Shown here: in pieces, positions 1-8,890 of the stretch | How the letters are laid out: each line of letters starts with the position of its first letter | How positions within the stretch are numbered: position 1 is the first letter of the stretch | Source of the DNA: Flagellimonas aurea | Lineage (GTDB): Bacteria; Bacteroidota; Bacteroidia; Flavobacteriales; Flavobacteriaceae | Direction of reading: 5' to 3' | Assembly: GCF_017313785.1 (NCBI RefSeq) | Contig: NZ_JAFLNL010000004.1 | Location: 1-64,000, forward strand | Length of the DNA: 64,000 nucleotides | The notes under the pieces: model-generated | Database searches by the model: none | Told to the model about the DNA's origin: nothing | What the model saw: the letters and a program-made list of their open reading frames with translations, nothing else | Program-made: the position numbers and the translations under genes

Positions 1-1358
1 AAAAAGTTTTTGCCGGTACCGTAAACCAAAAAGGAAGCTTTCAGTTTGTAGCTGACCGGGTGGGAGGGGAGACCCTTTTGTCCCAGATCATCAAGATGGT
101 GCAGGAAGCACAGGGGAGCAAAGCGCCCGTACAAAAATTGGTGGACAGGATTGCCGGTATTTTTGTTCCCGTGGTAATGACGATTTCAGTGGTGACATTT
201 ATCACCTGGATGTTCCTGGGAGGTGAGGACGCTTTTACCCATGCACTGTTGACCGCAGTTGCCGTATTGGTAATAGCTTGTCCTTGTGCGCTGGGTTTGG
301 CAACCCCCACAGCCATCATGGTGGGAATCGGCAAGGGGGCCGAACACAATATCCTCATCAAAGATGCGGAAAGTTTGGAGTTGGGTTACAAAGTGAATGC
401 CATTGTTCTGGATAAAACGGGTACCATAACTGAAGGAAAGCCTGTGGTGACCGATATGGTCTTTGCGGACCATGTGACCGATCACAGGGCCCTGGAGCAA
501 ATTTTATATGCCATGGAAGGACAGTCCGAACATCCCTTGGCTGAAGCCGTGGTCTCCTTTTTAAAAAATAGAAAGGTAAATCCGGTCGAAATTTTGAACT
601 TCAATAGTATTACAGGAAAAGGTGTTCGCGCTGAGGCATTGGATGGAACCCAATACCTTGTGGGCAATCATAAGTTGATGGTCGAAAAAGGAATCGCCAT
701 GGATGACAACCTGGGGCACATGGTCGAAGGGTTAGAGCAGGAGGCCAAAACGGTCATATACTTTGGCGGTGGAGGCAAGGTGAAGGCGATTTTGACCATT
801 ATGGATAGTATAAAGGAATCCTCAAAGGAAGCCATACGGGAAATGCAGGGGAATGGTATGGAAGTTTACATGATGACCGGTGATAACAAGATGACCGCCG
901 AAGCCGTATCACAACAGGTGGGTATCAAAAGCTATGAAGCCGAAGTACTCCCATCAGAGAAAGCTGATTTTGTGAAAAGGCTTCAAGAAAGTGGAAAGGT
1001 GGTCGCCATGGTGGGCGATGGTATCAATGATTCGCAGGCACTTGCCCAAGCAGATGTCAGTATCGCGATGGGCAAAGGGTCCGACATTGCCATGGATGTC
1101 GCGAAAATGACCTTGATCACCTCTGATTTAAATGCCATTCCCAAAGCGTTGAAGCTCTCCCATAAGACCGTTATAGGTATAAGGCAAAATCTTTTTTGGG
1201 CCTTTATATACAATATCATTGGAATTCCTATAGCTGCAGGGCTGCTGTATCCGATCAATGGATTTTTGTTAGATCCGATGATAGCTGGTGCCGCTATGGC
1301 TTTTAGCAGTGTATCGGTCGTATTGAACAGTTTGAGGCTTAAAATGATTAAACTATAG
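1..1358 (+). CDS. copA: Copper-translocating P1B-type ATPase, 3' part (5' end outside window)
   Basis: The reading frame is open from base 3, so this is the C-terminal 450 or so residues of a longer protein. The N-terminal metal-binding domain and first membrane helices lie upstream of the window. A GTG at 60 is an internal Val in the conserved DRVGGET segment, not a start. Visible are the CPC metal site in a membrane helix (279-287), the phosphorylation motif DKTGT (411-425), the SEHP histidine-proline motif, the GDGIND hinge (about 1012-1030), and a last helix with SSVSVVLNSLRL typical of Cu(+) pumps. It exports Cu(I) from the cytoplasm using ATP. A small HMA protein follows 21 bp downstream, as expected for a copper-resistance pair. 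Cu over Ag, Zn or Cd is inferred from the CPC motif and the last-helix motif. Confidence 0.93.
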   Translation, partial: KVFAGTVNQKGSFQFVADRVGGETLLSQIIKMVQEAQGSKAPVQKLVDRIAGIFVPVVMTISVVTFITWMFLGGEDAFTHALLTAVAVLVIACPCALGLATPTAIMVGIGKGAEHNILIKDAESLELGYKVNAIVLDKTGTITEGKPVVTDMVFADHVTDHRALEQILYAMEGQSEHPLAEAVVSFLKNRKVNPVEILNFNSITGKGVRAEALDGTQYLVGNHKLMVEKGIAMDDNLGHMVEGLEQEAKTVIYFGGGGKVKAILTIMDSIKESSKEAIREMQGNGMEVYMMTGDNKMTAEAVSQQVGIKSYEAEVLPSEKADFVKRLQESGKVVAMVGDGINDSQALAQADVSIAMGKGSDIAMDVAKMTLITSDLNAIPKALKLSHKTVIGIRQNLFWAFIYNIIGIPIAAGLLYPINGFLLDPMIAGAAMAFSSVSVVLNSLRLKMIKL

Positions 1359-1379
1359 TAATTTTCTAATTTAAAATCG

Positions 1380-1595
1380 ATGAACATGAGTACATTACAA
1401 TTCAAATCAAATATTAAGTGCAGTGGGTGTGCCAATACCGTAAAACCATTTTTGGATAAGGTGGATGGCGTGACCGATTGGTCTGTTGACTTTGCCTCCC
1501 AAGACAAATTGTTGACCGTACAGACTACAAGTGCTACGGAAGAGGAAATCACTTCTGCTGTTGAATCGGCTGGATATCATTTGACCAAGAAATAA
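1380..1595 (+). CDS. Heavy-metal-associated (HMA) domain protein, putative copper chaperone
   Basis: A 71-residue protein consisting of one ferredoxin-like HMA fold. The metal-binding motif appears as KCSGC (Cys14 and Cys17), where the usual form is MxCxxC. A second in-frame ATG at 1386 could also serve as start. It sits 21 bp after the copper ATPase and is probably cotranscribed, acting as a cytosolic Cu(I) carrier to the pump or as a buffer. CopZ-like proteins of this size are common in the family. The specific partner is inferred from adjacency. Confidence 0.85.
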   Translation: MNMSTLQFKSNIKCSGCANTVKPFLDKVDGVTDWSVDFASQDKLLTVQTTSATEEEITSAVESAGYHLTKK

Positions 1596-2445
1596 AGGAA
1601 TGTCCAGAAGAATATATTAAATGGTTCGAATAGGGTTGGGGGTTACCTTAATCCTATTCGGGTTGTATAAGTTTATTGGATTTTTCTACACAACTTCGGT
1701 ATAGGCATGGTCATTGGTAGTATTGAAAACATCGTAAGATTCAGGTATCACTGCAATCAAAACCTCTAAACTTGATTGTGTCCATCATGTAAGGTGGACC
1801 AGTAATGGCTTGGCTGGAACACTGGTGGCAAAAATCTAAATCTTGTAATTTATACAGCTAGTTTAAAAATGACAATCAAAGTTCTTATTATATCTGCTTG
1901 TCGATAGGCCGAATAGATGCTTAACTTGTTTGTGATGAGCTTTTGAACTCACAAAAATTCCTTTGTCTATTTTGATTTAAAATTAAATAAAACAAGATGG
2001 TGTGGTTTGATTTTAAATATCGATATTTACGTTGTGAAAATCATTATTTCACACGAAGATGTCCTATGGGATGTCCTATTTTGGGAAAATCGACATAATA
2101 TTCTGGATATTAATGGGTTAGCACCTCGTCAAGAGGTCAGTCATCCCGACTTATCTTATTTAAGTAAAATCAAAACACTGTTAATCTTATGATTTTCAGT
2201 GTTTTGTATTTTTAGGCATATCGTTTGAGTTCATTTAAAACCATATAAAAGGTGTAGAGTTCGTTGAATGAATGGGATGAAAATAAGGGAGGGCTCCATG
2301 GTTTGACCTTCAGGGGTAGTTTGTCGAACTTACTATATTTTGGGCCTTTTACTGATGATATAACAAATTGAAAATCAAAGATATATCATATCGATTGCTG
2401 CCTATTTTTGTTCTGTTTTGAAATGGACCAAAACGACTTTAAGTT
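1596..2445. other. Gene-free stretch of about 850 bases
   Basis: No convincing protein-coding gene is present between the HMA protein and the NUDIX regulator. A 27-codon ORF at 1621-1704 (+) encodes one hydrophobic segment and could be a tiny membrane peptide or a remnant. A 61-codon ORF at 2007-2192 has no protein-like character. The tRNA-end-like scrap and hairpin near 2111-2214 are described separately. The length and decayed look suggest a scar of gene loss or element excision next to the copper genes, which is inference. Confidence 0.6.
2111..2214 (+). other. tRNA-3'-end-like scrap followed by a terminator-like hairpin
   Basis: Bases 2116-2128 (ggttagcacctcg) resemble the D-arm to anticodon-stem stretch of a tRNA. 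Bases 2133-2150 (gaggtcagtcatcccgac) resemble a variable-loop-to-acceptor 3' end from which the T-arm has been lost. No matching 5' acceptor strand is visible, so this is not a functional tRNA. A hairpin with 9-bp perfect arms (2172-2180 and 2197-2205) and a T-rich tail to 2214 follows, as often seen after flavobacterial tRNA genes. It may be a decayed tRNA or an attachment-site remnant. Confidence is low. Confidence 0.25.
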
Positions 2446-3168
2446 TCATTTTATTTTAAAACTATACAGGTAAGGGGCTCTATGGGCTCCCCCGGTAAAT
2501 AGCTTTTCATGACGGACCAAGTTTTTTGTAGCCAGCATCCTCCGTTGGAATGCGGTACGCTTGAAGGTTTCGCCCATTATCTTTTCATAGGCATTCTGCA
2601 ATTCTTTCATGGTAAATTTTGTAGGAAGCAGATTCATGCCCAACAATTTTTTATCGAGATTTTCACGCAGGGTTTCAAGTGCTTTTTGGACAATTTCCTC
2701 ATGGTCCATCATCAATGGGGGAAGTTCATCCAATGAATACCACTCAATACTGTCGGCCAAAGGATCAGGAATGGGATTGACTTCTTCAAAATTGATCAAG
2801 GCATAATAGGCGATGGAAATAAACCGGTCCAATAGCCATTCATGTGCCTTGATGTCCAATCCATTCATTTCCAATATTCGCTCCATGGCTTTGGAATCAA
2901 ATCTATCGAGGTTTCCGAAAGTATGGAACTGCTCCAAATAAAGGTCTTCTATTCCTGTACGCTCCATAACACCTTTGGTGACAGCATCTTTGAGACTTTC
3001 GTTTCGTTTTACAAAACCTCCAGGCAAAGCGAATAAGCCGGTGTTTTGATATTCCAACACCAAAATTTTTAACTGCTTTCCATTGAAACCAAATATGACA
3101 GAATCAAATGCGATATGGGAAAGATAGTCTTCCTTTTTAGGCCCCTGTGAATGTTTGTCAGTGTTCAA
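2446..3168 (-). CDS. NUDIX-domain transcriptional regulator (NrtR/AraR-like) with C-terminal winged helix
   Basis: A 240-residue protein. Residues 15-150 form a NUDIX fold and residues 165-240 resemble the winged-helix DNA-binding tail of NrtR-type regulators. The NUDIX box at 51-73 is degenerate: the expected RE and EE pairs read KG (65-66) and ER (69-70), so two of three metal-binding glutamates are gone. This argues for ligand sensing rather than hydrolysis. In Bacteroides, AraR of this architecture controls arabinose genes. Here it is divergent from the esterase/CitMHS/AtuA operon and separated from it by 91 bp that hold a perfect palindrome. It most likely represses that operon and perhaps itself. 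The ligand is unknown. Confidence 0.85.
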   Translation of the reverse strand: MNTDKHSQGPKKEDYLSHIAFDSVIFGFNGKQLKILVLEYQNTGLFALPGGFVKRNESLKDAVTKGVMERTGIEDLYLEQFHTFGNLDRFDSKAMERILEMNGLDIKAHEWLLDRFISIAYYALINFEEVNPIPDPLADSIEWYSLDELPPLMMDHEEIVQKALETLRENLDKKLLGMNLLPTKFTMKELQNAYEKIMGETFKRTAFQRRMLATKNLVRHEKLFTGGAHRAPYLYSFKIK

Positions 3169-3215
3169 AATAGATTTTTTGTAAATAAAGCATGAAAAGT
3201 CGAAAAAACAAAGTA

Positions 3216-3240
3216 TTATTGTAACAAACTGTTACAATAA
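3216..3240. promoter_or_regulatory. Perfect 25-bp palindrome, probable operator of the NUDIX-type regulator
   Basis: Two 11-bp arms, TTATTGTAACA (3216-3226) and TGTTACAATAA (3230-3240), flank a 3-bp spacer. The site lies in the 91-bp divergent region, 19 bp before the esterase start codon and 47 bp from the regulator start. Position and symmetry fit a dimeric regulator such as the neighbouring NrtR-like protein. The palindrome is directly seen; the assignment to that regulator is inference. Confidence 0.75.
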
Positions 3241-3259
3241 CAAAGAGAACAAACGCACA

Positions 3260-4888
3260 ATGAAGAAATTAGCTATCAACTTAATAATTTTATTAGGATT
3301 TGGCATAAGTGCTCATGCACAGAACACTAATGCCTTTCCAGTCCAAGTGAAACTGAAAAACGGGACAATTGAAGGACTTTATGATACACATTCGGGCATC
3401 CAAAAGTACTTTGGGATTCCCTTTGCAAAACCACCTGTAGGGGAACTTCGCTGGAAAGCTCCCCAACCTTTGGATACATGGGAAGGTGTTAAGGAAACCA
3501 AAGCATTCGGTCCTCGACCCATACAGGCCATGGTGTTCGGGGATATGAAATCCCGATCGGAAGGCTTGAGCGAGGATTGCCTGTACCTTAATGTATGGAC
3601 ACCTGCCAAGCACAGTGAAAAAAATCTTCCTGTTTTGGTCTATTTCTATGGAGGAGGAAACGTCGCTGGAGATGCATCCGAGTATAGATACGACGGTGAG
3701 AGTATGGCCAAAAAGGGCATTGTGGTGGTGACCACCAATTATCGCTTGAATATTTTCGGGAATTTAGCACACCCTGAACTGACCGCAGAGGCCCCGTACA
3801 AAGCATCCGGTAATTACGGTCAATTGGACCAGAACATGGCCCTCAAGTGGGTACAGGAAAATATTGCAGCATTTGGAGGCAATCCCGAGAAAGTGACCAT
3901 TGCAGGAGAGTCTGCAGGTTCCATAGGCGTGAGTGTACAGATGGCCTCCCCCTTGTCAAAAAGCCTGATTGCAGGGGCAATAGGGGAAAGTGGAGCGGCC
4001 ATTGCACCGACGATGGCCCCTGTTTCCTTGGAAGAAGCGGAGAAACAAGGGATGCAATTTCTTGAAAGCGCAGGTATAGAAAGTATATCAGCATTGAGAA
4101 AACTGAGCACACGTGAGATTTATGAAAAGTACAACGACTCCAAAAGATTTGGTTTCCCCATGGTAATTGATGGCTATCTTCTGCCCAAAACTCTACCTGA
4201 AATTTTTGCTTCGAAACAACAGGCCCAAGTGCCTTTATTGGTTGGATGGAATTCTGCAGAAATACCAGGTATGGCATTTACGCAGGGACCGATCACAAAA
4301 GAGACTTTTGTAGAAAAGGTAAGGCAAAACTATCCCAAAAAATATGAAGAATTTTTGGAACTCTACCCTCATGGTACGTCCACGGAAGTAGAATGGGCAG
4401 CGACCAATCTCGCATCCGATAACTTTATAGTTTACAGTACTTGGAAATGGTTCGATTTGCACCGTAAAAACTCAGACCAACCGGTTTATCGATATCTATA
4501 CAGTAAGATACGTCCACCTTTGCGGGACCAAAGCAAAGTCTCAGGATTGGCGGGCGGAACCGTAGAAAGGGATTCCGGAGCACCTCAAATGCCCAAAGCA
4601 ATCGGGGCGCCACATGCCGCAGAAATCGAATATGCTATGGGCAATTTACATCTTGTGGATGATTATGCCTGGACCGCCGATGATTATAAAGCATCCGCCA
4701 CCATGCAGGAGTTCTTTGCGAACTTTATTAAAACAGGTGACCCCAATGGTGGGGAGCTTCCTACTTGGGATGCCGCCAAAGCAAATGATGGTAATCCTCC
4801 TGTAATGGTCATTGATACCAAAAGCGAATTGATCAAAGCATCGAACGATGCTCGCTATAACTTTTTAGACCAAGTTTATAAAAATTGA
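3260..4888 (+). CDS. Secreted type B carboxylesterase
   Basis: A 542-residue carboxylesterase/lipase family protein with a Sec signal peptide ending near HAQ (residues 1-21). The GESAG nucleophile elbow places the catalytic Ser at about residue 218, and SEDCLYLNVW is the family signature. YGGG forms the oxyanion hole, a conserved Glu is in NSAEIPG, and the catalytic His is probably in GAPHAAE. It would cleave carboxylic esters in the periplasm or outside the cell. It is the first gene of a five-gene operon behind a palindromic operator, and its stop codon overlaps the start of the CitMHS transporter. Its natural substrate cannot be read from sequence; a small organic-acid ester fits the context. 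Confidence 0.93.
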   Translation: MKKLAINLIILLGFGISAHAQNTNAFPVQVKLKNGTIEGLYDTHSGIQKYFGIPFAKPPVGELRWKAPQPLDTWEGVKETKAFGPRPIQAMVFGDMKSRSEGLSEDCLYLNVWTPAKHSEKNLPVLVYFYGGGNVAGDASEYRYDGESMAKKGIVVVTTNYRLNIFGNLAHPELTAEAPYKASGNYGQLDQNMALKWVQENIAAFGGNPEKVTIAGESAGSIGVSVQMASPLSKSLIAGAIGESGAAIAPTMAPVSLEEAEKQGMQFLESAGIESISALRKLSTREIYEKYNDSKRFGFPMVIDGYLLPKTLPEIFASKQQAQVPLLVGWNSAEIPGMAFTQGPITKETFVEKVRQNYPKKYEEFLELYPHGTSTEVEWAATNLASDNFIVYSTWKWFDLHRKNSDQPVYRYLYSKIRPPLRDQSKVSGLAGGTVERDSGAPQMPKAIGAPHAAEIEYAMGNLHLVDDYAWTADDYKASATMQEFFANFIKTGDPNGGELPTWDAAKANDGNPPVMVIDTKSELIKASNDARYNFLDQVYKN

Positions 4889-6189
4889 TTCTCTTTACTG
4901 GAATAGCGATTACTGTGGTATTGCTGGCACTTATCCTTTCTAAAAAGGTAAGTGCCCTTTCCGCTTTGATTCTGGTCCCAATCATTGGTTCGTTGATGGC
5001 TGGCTTTGGTCTGGATACCGCAGATTTTGCCATACAAGGCATCAAAAATATTGCCCCGGTGGTCGCCATGTTCGTCTTTGCCATATTGTTTTTTGGTGTT
5101 TTGACCGATGCTGGGATGTTCGACCCAATCATCAATACCATCCTTAGATTGGTGGGGCGCAATCCAGTAAAGATTACCATAGGTACGGCCATTCTTTCAA
5201 TGATCGTTCACTTGGACGGTTCTGGAGCGGTCACTTTTCTCATTGCCGTTCCAGCCATGTTGCCTCTTTTTGAGGAGCTCAAAATGGACAAAAGGGTATT
5301 GGCCTGTGTTGTTGCCCTTGGTGCAGGAACAATGAACCTGGTGCCCTGGGGCGGACCTACCATTCGGGCAGCTACGGCACTACAGGTCGAGATAACGGAA
5401 TTGTACACTCCTGTAATGATACCCCAATTGTTCGGAATATTGTTTGTTTTGGTCATTGCATGGTATTTAGGCTCAAAAGAGGCTAAAAGACTCCAACTGG
5501 GTTCCATTGATGATGATAAAGTTGATGGCTATCAGAAAAAAGTTTCAGAAGAAGAAAAACGTATAAGAAGACCTCGATTGTTCTGGTTCAATATCTTGTT
5601 GACCATTGCAGTGATTGTATTGCTGATCAGGGGTATTGTCGCCCCTGCACTGCCATTTATGCTAGGTACCATAATTGCCTTGATGGTAAACTATCCAAAC
5701 CTCAAAGATCAAGCTTCCCGGATAGATTTCCATGCAAAAGCATCCCTTTTGATGGCAAGTATCCTACTGGCAGCGGGTGTCTTTACCGGTATCATGACAG
5801 AATCCGGTATGATTGCTGAAATGGCAAGTGCAATGGCTGATGTAATTCCTGATGGTGCAGGGGAACAAATTCCGCTCATCATGGCAGTCACTAGTATGCC
5901 CTTGAGCTTTGTTTTTGACCCAGATTCCTTCTATTTTGGATTTTTGCCAGTCATATCGGAAGTGGCAGGTCAATTTAATGTAGAACCCATTAGTGTGGGT
6001 CAGGCCGCCATATTGGGGCAAATGACCACTGGGTTTCCATTGAGCCCATTGACAGCAACGACATTCTTGCTCATCGGTTTGGCGAAAGTGGATTTAGCGG
6101 AGCATCAGCGGTTTACTTTTAAATATGCATTCGGTGCGACCATTGTTATGACCATTGCATCTATATTGATAGGAACTATTCCCATATAA
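4885..6189 (+). CDS. CitMHS-family carboxylate:cation symporter
   Basis: A 434-residue polytopic membrane protein with about 11-12 hydrophobic segments and the HLDGSGAVTFL and GTMNLVPWGGP re-entrant motifs of the CitMHS (metal-citrate:H+ symporter) family. The start is TTG at 4885, overlapping the TGA stop of the esterase (TTGA), which suggests translational coupling; no better start exists. It probably imports the carboxylate released by the secreted esterases. Citrate itself is not assured, because the family also includes uncharacterised carboxylate transporters. AtuA starts 3 bp after its stop. Confidence 0.9.
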   Translation: MILFTGIAITVVLLALILSKKVSALSALILVPIIGSLMAGFGLDTADFAIQGIKNIAPVVAMFVFAILFFGVLTDAGMFDPIINTILRLVGRNPVKITIGTAILSMIVHLDGSGAVTFLIAVPAMLPLFEELKMDKRVLACVVALGAGTMNLVPWGGPTIRAATALQVEITELYTPVMIPQLFGILFVLVIAWYLGSKEAKRLQLGSIDDDKVDGYQKKVSEEEKRIRRPRLFWFNILLTIAVIVLLIRGIVAPALPFMLGTIIALMVNYPNLKDQASRIDFHAKASLLMASILLAAGVFTGIMTESGMIAEMASAMADVIPDGAGEQIPLIMAVTSMPLSFVFDPDSFYFGFLPVISEVAGQFNVEPISVGQAAILGQMTTGFPLSPLTATTFLLIGLAKVDLAEHQRFTFKYAFGATIVMTIASILIGTIPI

Positions 6190-6192
6190 AGT

Positions 6193-7536
6193 ATGATACC
6201 AGAAAAAATTATTCGCATTGGGTCGGGAGCAGGGTATTCGGGTGACCGGATAGAACCTGCTGTGGACCTGATAAAAGAGGGCAATTTGGATTATATCATA
6301 TTCGAATGTCTTGCAGAGCGAACCATTGCCTTGGCACAATTGCAGAAAATGCAGGACCCTGAGCTGGGATATGACCCCTTGTTGGAAGAACGAATGAAGG
6401 CCTGCTTGGCGCATTGTGTCTCAAAAAAGGTTAAACTTATCAGCAATATGGGTGCGGCCAATCCATTGGCAGCAGCAAAGAAGACCGCAAAGATTGCCCA
6501 AGAACTTGGTCTAACCAACTTAAAAATAGCCGCCGTGTTCGGGGATGATGTTATGTCCATGTTGGATTTCAGTACACAGACCTTTTTGGAAAGCGGCGAA
6601 TCCCTATCGGTTTTAGGAAATAAAATCATTTCCGCCAATGCTTATATGGGCGTTGAGGGAATTTTAATAGCATTGGAAGAAGGAGCTGATATCATATTGA
6701 CAGGAAGAGTGGCCGACCCTTCCTTGTTTTTGGCTCCACTTATCCATGAATTCGCTTGGTCAATGGATGACTATCCTCTCTTGGGAAAAGGAACGGCCTT
6801 GGGACATTTAATGGAATGTGCAGGCCAGATATGTGGTGGCTATTTTGCCGATGGAGTAAAAAAACAAGTTCCGAACTTGGGCAATCTGGGGTTTCCCATT
6901 GCAGAAATAAACAACGATAGCTTATTCCATATTACCAAATTAAAGGATTCGGGTGGTATGGTGACAACTGCAACCTGTAAAGAACAATTGTTGTACGAGG
7001 TGCATGATCCTTCCGCATATTTGACGCCTGATGTGGTTGCGGACTTTTCCAATATAACATTAAAGGAGATAGAAAAGGGCAAAGTTGAAGTTTATGGTGC
7101 TTCGGGAAAGGCATTGACCGGAAAGCTGAAGGTTTCGGTGGGGTATCACGATGGTTACATGGCTGATGCGCAAATAAGTTATGGTGGGAGCTATGCATTG
7201 GAAAGGGCCCAATTGGCCATTGAAATTGTCAAGGAGCGACTTAGAACCAAGAATCTCGAAGTAGAAGATATTCTTTTTGATCTTATCGGAATCAATAGTC
7301 TTTTTAAAGAATATACTTCAGACATCTACCCTCAAGAATTACGATTGCGCATAGCGGCTAAAACCAAAACTAAGGAAACAGCCGTAAAATTGGTCAATGA
7401 AGTGGAAACACTCTATACCAATGGTCCGGCAGCAGGTGGTGGTATCTCCAAATTAGTTACGGAGGTCATAGCCATTCAATCCATTTTGATAGACAAAAAA
7501 AAGGTGGTGCCAAAAGTTGAATATTTTAAAAGTTAA
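6193..7536 (+). CDS. AtuA-like protein (DUF1446), N-terminal main domain
   Basis: A 447-residue cytoplasmic protein matching the acyclic-terpene-utilization AtuA (DUF1446) family, with IRIGSGAGYSGDR near the start, the E-C-L-A-E segment and a Gly-rich NGPAAGGG near the end. In Pseudomonas, AtuA is a roughly 600-residue protein of the citronellol/geraniol pathway with unresolved chemistry. Here the last 100 or so residues of that protein are encoded by the next gene, so the enzyme is split. The operon lacks the acyl-CoA carboxylase genes of the Atu pathway, so terpene breakdown is unlikely. A role in processing the imported carboxylate or its CoA ester is inference. Confidence 0.85.
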   Translation: MIPEKIIRIGSGAGYSGDRIEPAVDLIKEGNLDYIIFECLAERTIALAQLQKMQDPELGYDPLLEERMKACLAHCVSKKVKLISNMGAANPLAAAKKTAKIAQELGLTNLKIAAVFGDDVMSMLDFSTQTFLESGESLSVLGNKIISANAYMGVEGILIALEEGADIILTGRVADPSLFLAPLIHEFAWSMDDYPLLGKGTALGHLMECAGQICGGYFADGVKKQVPNLGNLGFPIAEINNDSLFHITKLKDSGGMVTTATCKEQLLYEVHDPSAYLTPDVVADFSNITLKEIEKGKVEVYGASGKALTGKLKVSVGYHDGYMADAQISYGGSYALERAQLAIEIVKERLRTKNLEVEDILFDLIGINSLFKEYTSDIYPQELRLRIAAKTKTKETAVKLVNEVETLYTNGPAAGGGISKLVTEVIAIQSILIDKKKVVPKVEYFKS

Positions 7537-7539
7537 CCA

Positions 7540-7851
7540 ATGAAACTTAAAGAGATTGCACATTCTCGAACAGGAGATAAAGGAGATATGGTAAATATCT
7601 CTGTGATCGCCTTTGATGAGAAGGATTATCCCATAATTCAAAAAAAGGTGACCGCCGAAAAAGTAAAGCTGTTTTTGGGTGAAACCATACAAGGCGAAAT
7701 AATACGGTATGAGGTTGCTACACTGGGCGCAATCAATTTTGTAATGCACAAAGCCCTTAGGGGAGGGGTCACCCGTTCGTTGCGATTGGACAAACACGGC
7801 AAAACATTGTCCTCTATTCTGTTGGAAATGCCCATAAATACTAACGATTAA
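7540..7851 (+). CDS. AtuA C-terminal ferredoxin-fold domain protein
   Basis: A 103-residue protein equivalent to the C-terminal domain of full-length AtuA, with the conserved opening AHSRTGDKGDMVNIS and closing RGGVTRSLRLDKHGKT. It begins 3 bp after the AtuA stop, so the two chains are almost surely made together and form a complex. The split arrangement is seen in other bacterial AtuA systems. The GDKGD stretch is a likely ligand or active-site loop. The reaction is unknown. Confidence 0.85.
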   Translation: MKLKEIAHSRTGDKGDMVNISVIAFDEKDYPIIQKKVTAEKVKLFLGETIQGEIIRYEVATLGAINFVMHKALRGGVTRSLRLDKHGKTLSSILLEMPINTND

Positions 7852-7861
7852 AAGCAAATTG

Positions 7862-8890
7862 ATGAAAACATTTTTACAATTCACATTGATGATTTTCGCC
7901 TTCCATGTAATGCATGCGCAATCTGGAACGGGGAGTATTGTCATTGATTCCATTTATTCGGAGCATTTGGTGAATGATTTTGGAGAGAACCCTACCCGGA
8001 AAGTCGGGGTATACCTTCCACCTAACTATGGAACAGAAACCAAAAAATATCCGGTCATCTATTTTTTGCACGGATTTTATGGCGACCATACCATGTTGGA
8101 GCCTATGAAGGAAATTTTGGACTTTGCCATAACCACTAAACGTATTCGACCCTTTATTCTGGTGATACCCGACCAGAAAACAACTTATGAAGGTAGTTTC
8201 TATTCCAATTCAGAAATTTTTGGAAACTGGGAGGATTTCACGGTAGAGGATTTGGTTGCCTACATGGACGAGAATTATCGTACCATACCCAAAAAGGAAA
8301 GTCGTGGAATAACCGGGCATAGTATGGGCGGTTATGGAGCCTTGAATATTGCCATGAAACACCCCGATGTGTTCAATACAGTATACGCCATCAGTCCAGG
8401 AGCTCTGGCCATAGTTAGGGAATATGGACCTAACAGCGACACCTTTAAGGAACTATCTGAAATCTCCACCTATGAAGGATTGGAAAAAACCTACTTTGGA
8501 AAAGTAATGGTGGCATTTGCACGCTCATGGTCTCCGAATCCCAAAAATCCACCTTTTTATTGCGATTTTCCATTTGGATACGAAGATGGGGAATTGGTCA
8601 TACACCAAGAAATACTCAAAAAATGGCACGATAATATGCCGTTTTACAATCTTGAGAATTACATAGACAACTTGAAAAGTTTAAAGGCCATCAAAATGGA
8701 TTGGGGGCGTAATGCGGGTGAAAGGTTTACGCAACAATGTAAAATGTTCAGTATTAAATTGGAGAATCTAGGCATTGATCATTTTGCAGAAGAATATATC
8801 GGAACCCATGTGAACAATATTTACACGAAAGATGGCCGTATTCCACAACAGGTGTTGCCCTTTTTTGAATATTATCTGGAATTTAGATAA
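7862..8890 (+). CDS. Secreted esterase of the alpha/beta-hydrolase (esterase D/CE1-like) family
   Basis: A 342-residue protein with a signal peptide ending near MHAQ (residues 1-20). The ATG at 7862 is preferred over an in-frame TTG just before it. The nucleophile elbow GHSMGGYGAL and the preceding YFLHGF oxyanion segment identify the esterase D/PHB-depolymerase-like fold. An EEYIGTHVNN segment near the C-terminus may supply the catalytic His. It is the last gene of the operon, 10 bp after the AtuA C-terminal gene. With the type B esterase it gives the operon two extracytoplasmic ester-cleaving enzymes. The substrate is unknown. Confidence 0.88.
   Translation: MKTFLQFTLMIFAFHVMHAQSGTGSIVIDSIYSEHLVNDFGENPTRKVGVYLPPNYGTETKKYPVIYFLHGFYGDHTMLEPMKEILDFAITTKRIRPFILVIPDQKTTYEGSFYSNSEIFGNWEDFTVEDLVAYMDENYRTIPKKESRGITGHSMGGYGALNIAMKHPDVFNTVYAISPGALAIVREYGPNSDTFKELSEISTYEGLEKTYFGKVMVAFARSWSPNPKNPPFYCDFPFGYEDGELVIHQEILKKWHDNMPFYNLENYIDNLKSLKAIKMDWGRNAGERFTQQCKMFSIKLENLGIDHFAEEYIGTHVNNIYTKDGRIPQQVLPFFEYYLEFR

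Noticed and set aside
2116..2150. Complete tRNA gene
   Set aside because: The anticodon-like loop lacks the invariant T33, the T-arm is missing and there is no 5' acceptor strand; only a scrap is supportable.
2007..2192. 61-codon ORF in the gene-free stretch
   Set aside because: It has no start context, no protein-like pattern, and runs through the tRNA-like scrap and hairpin arms.
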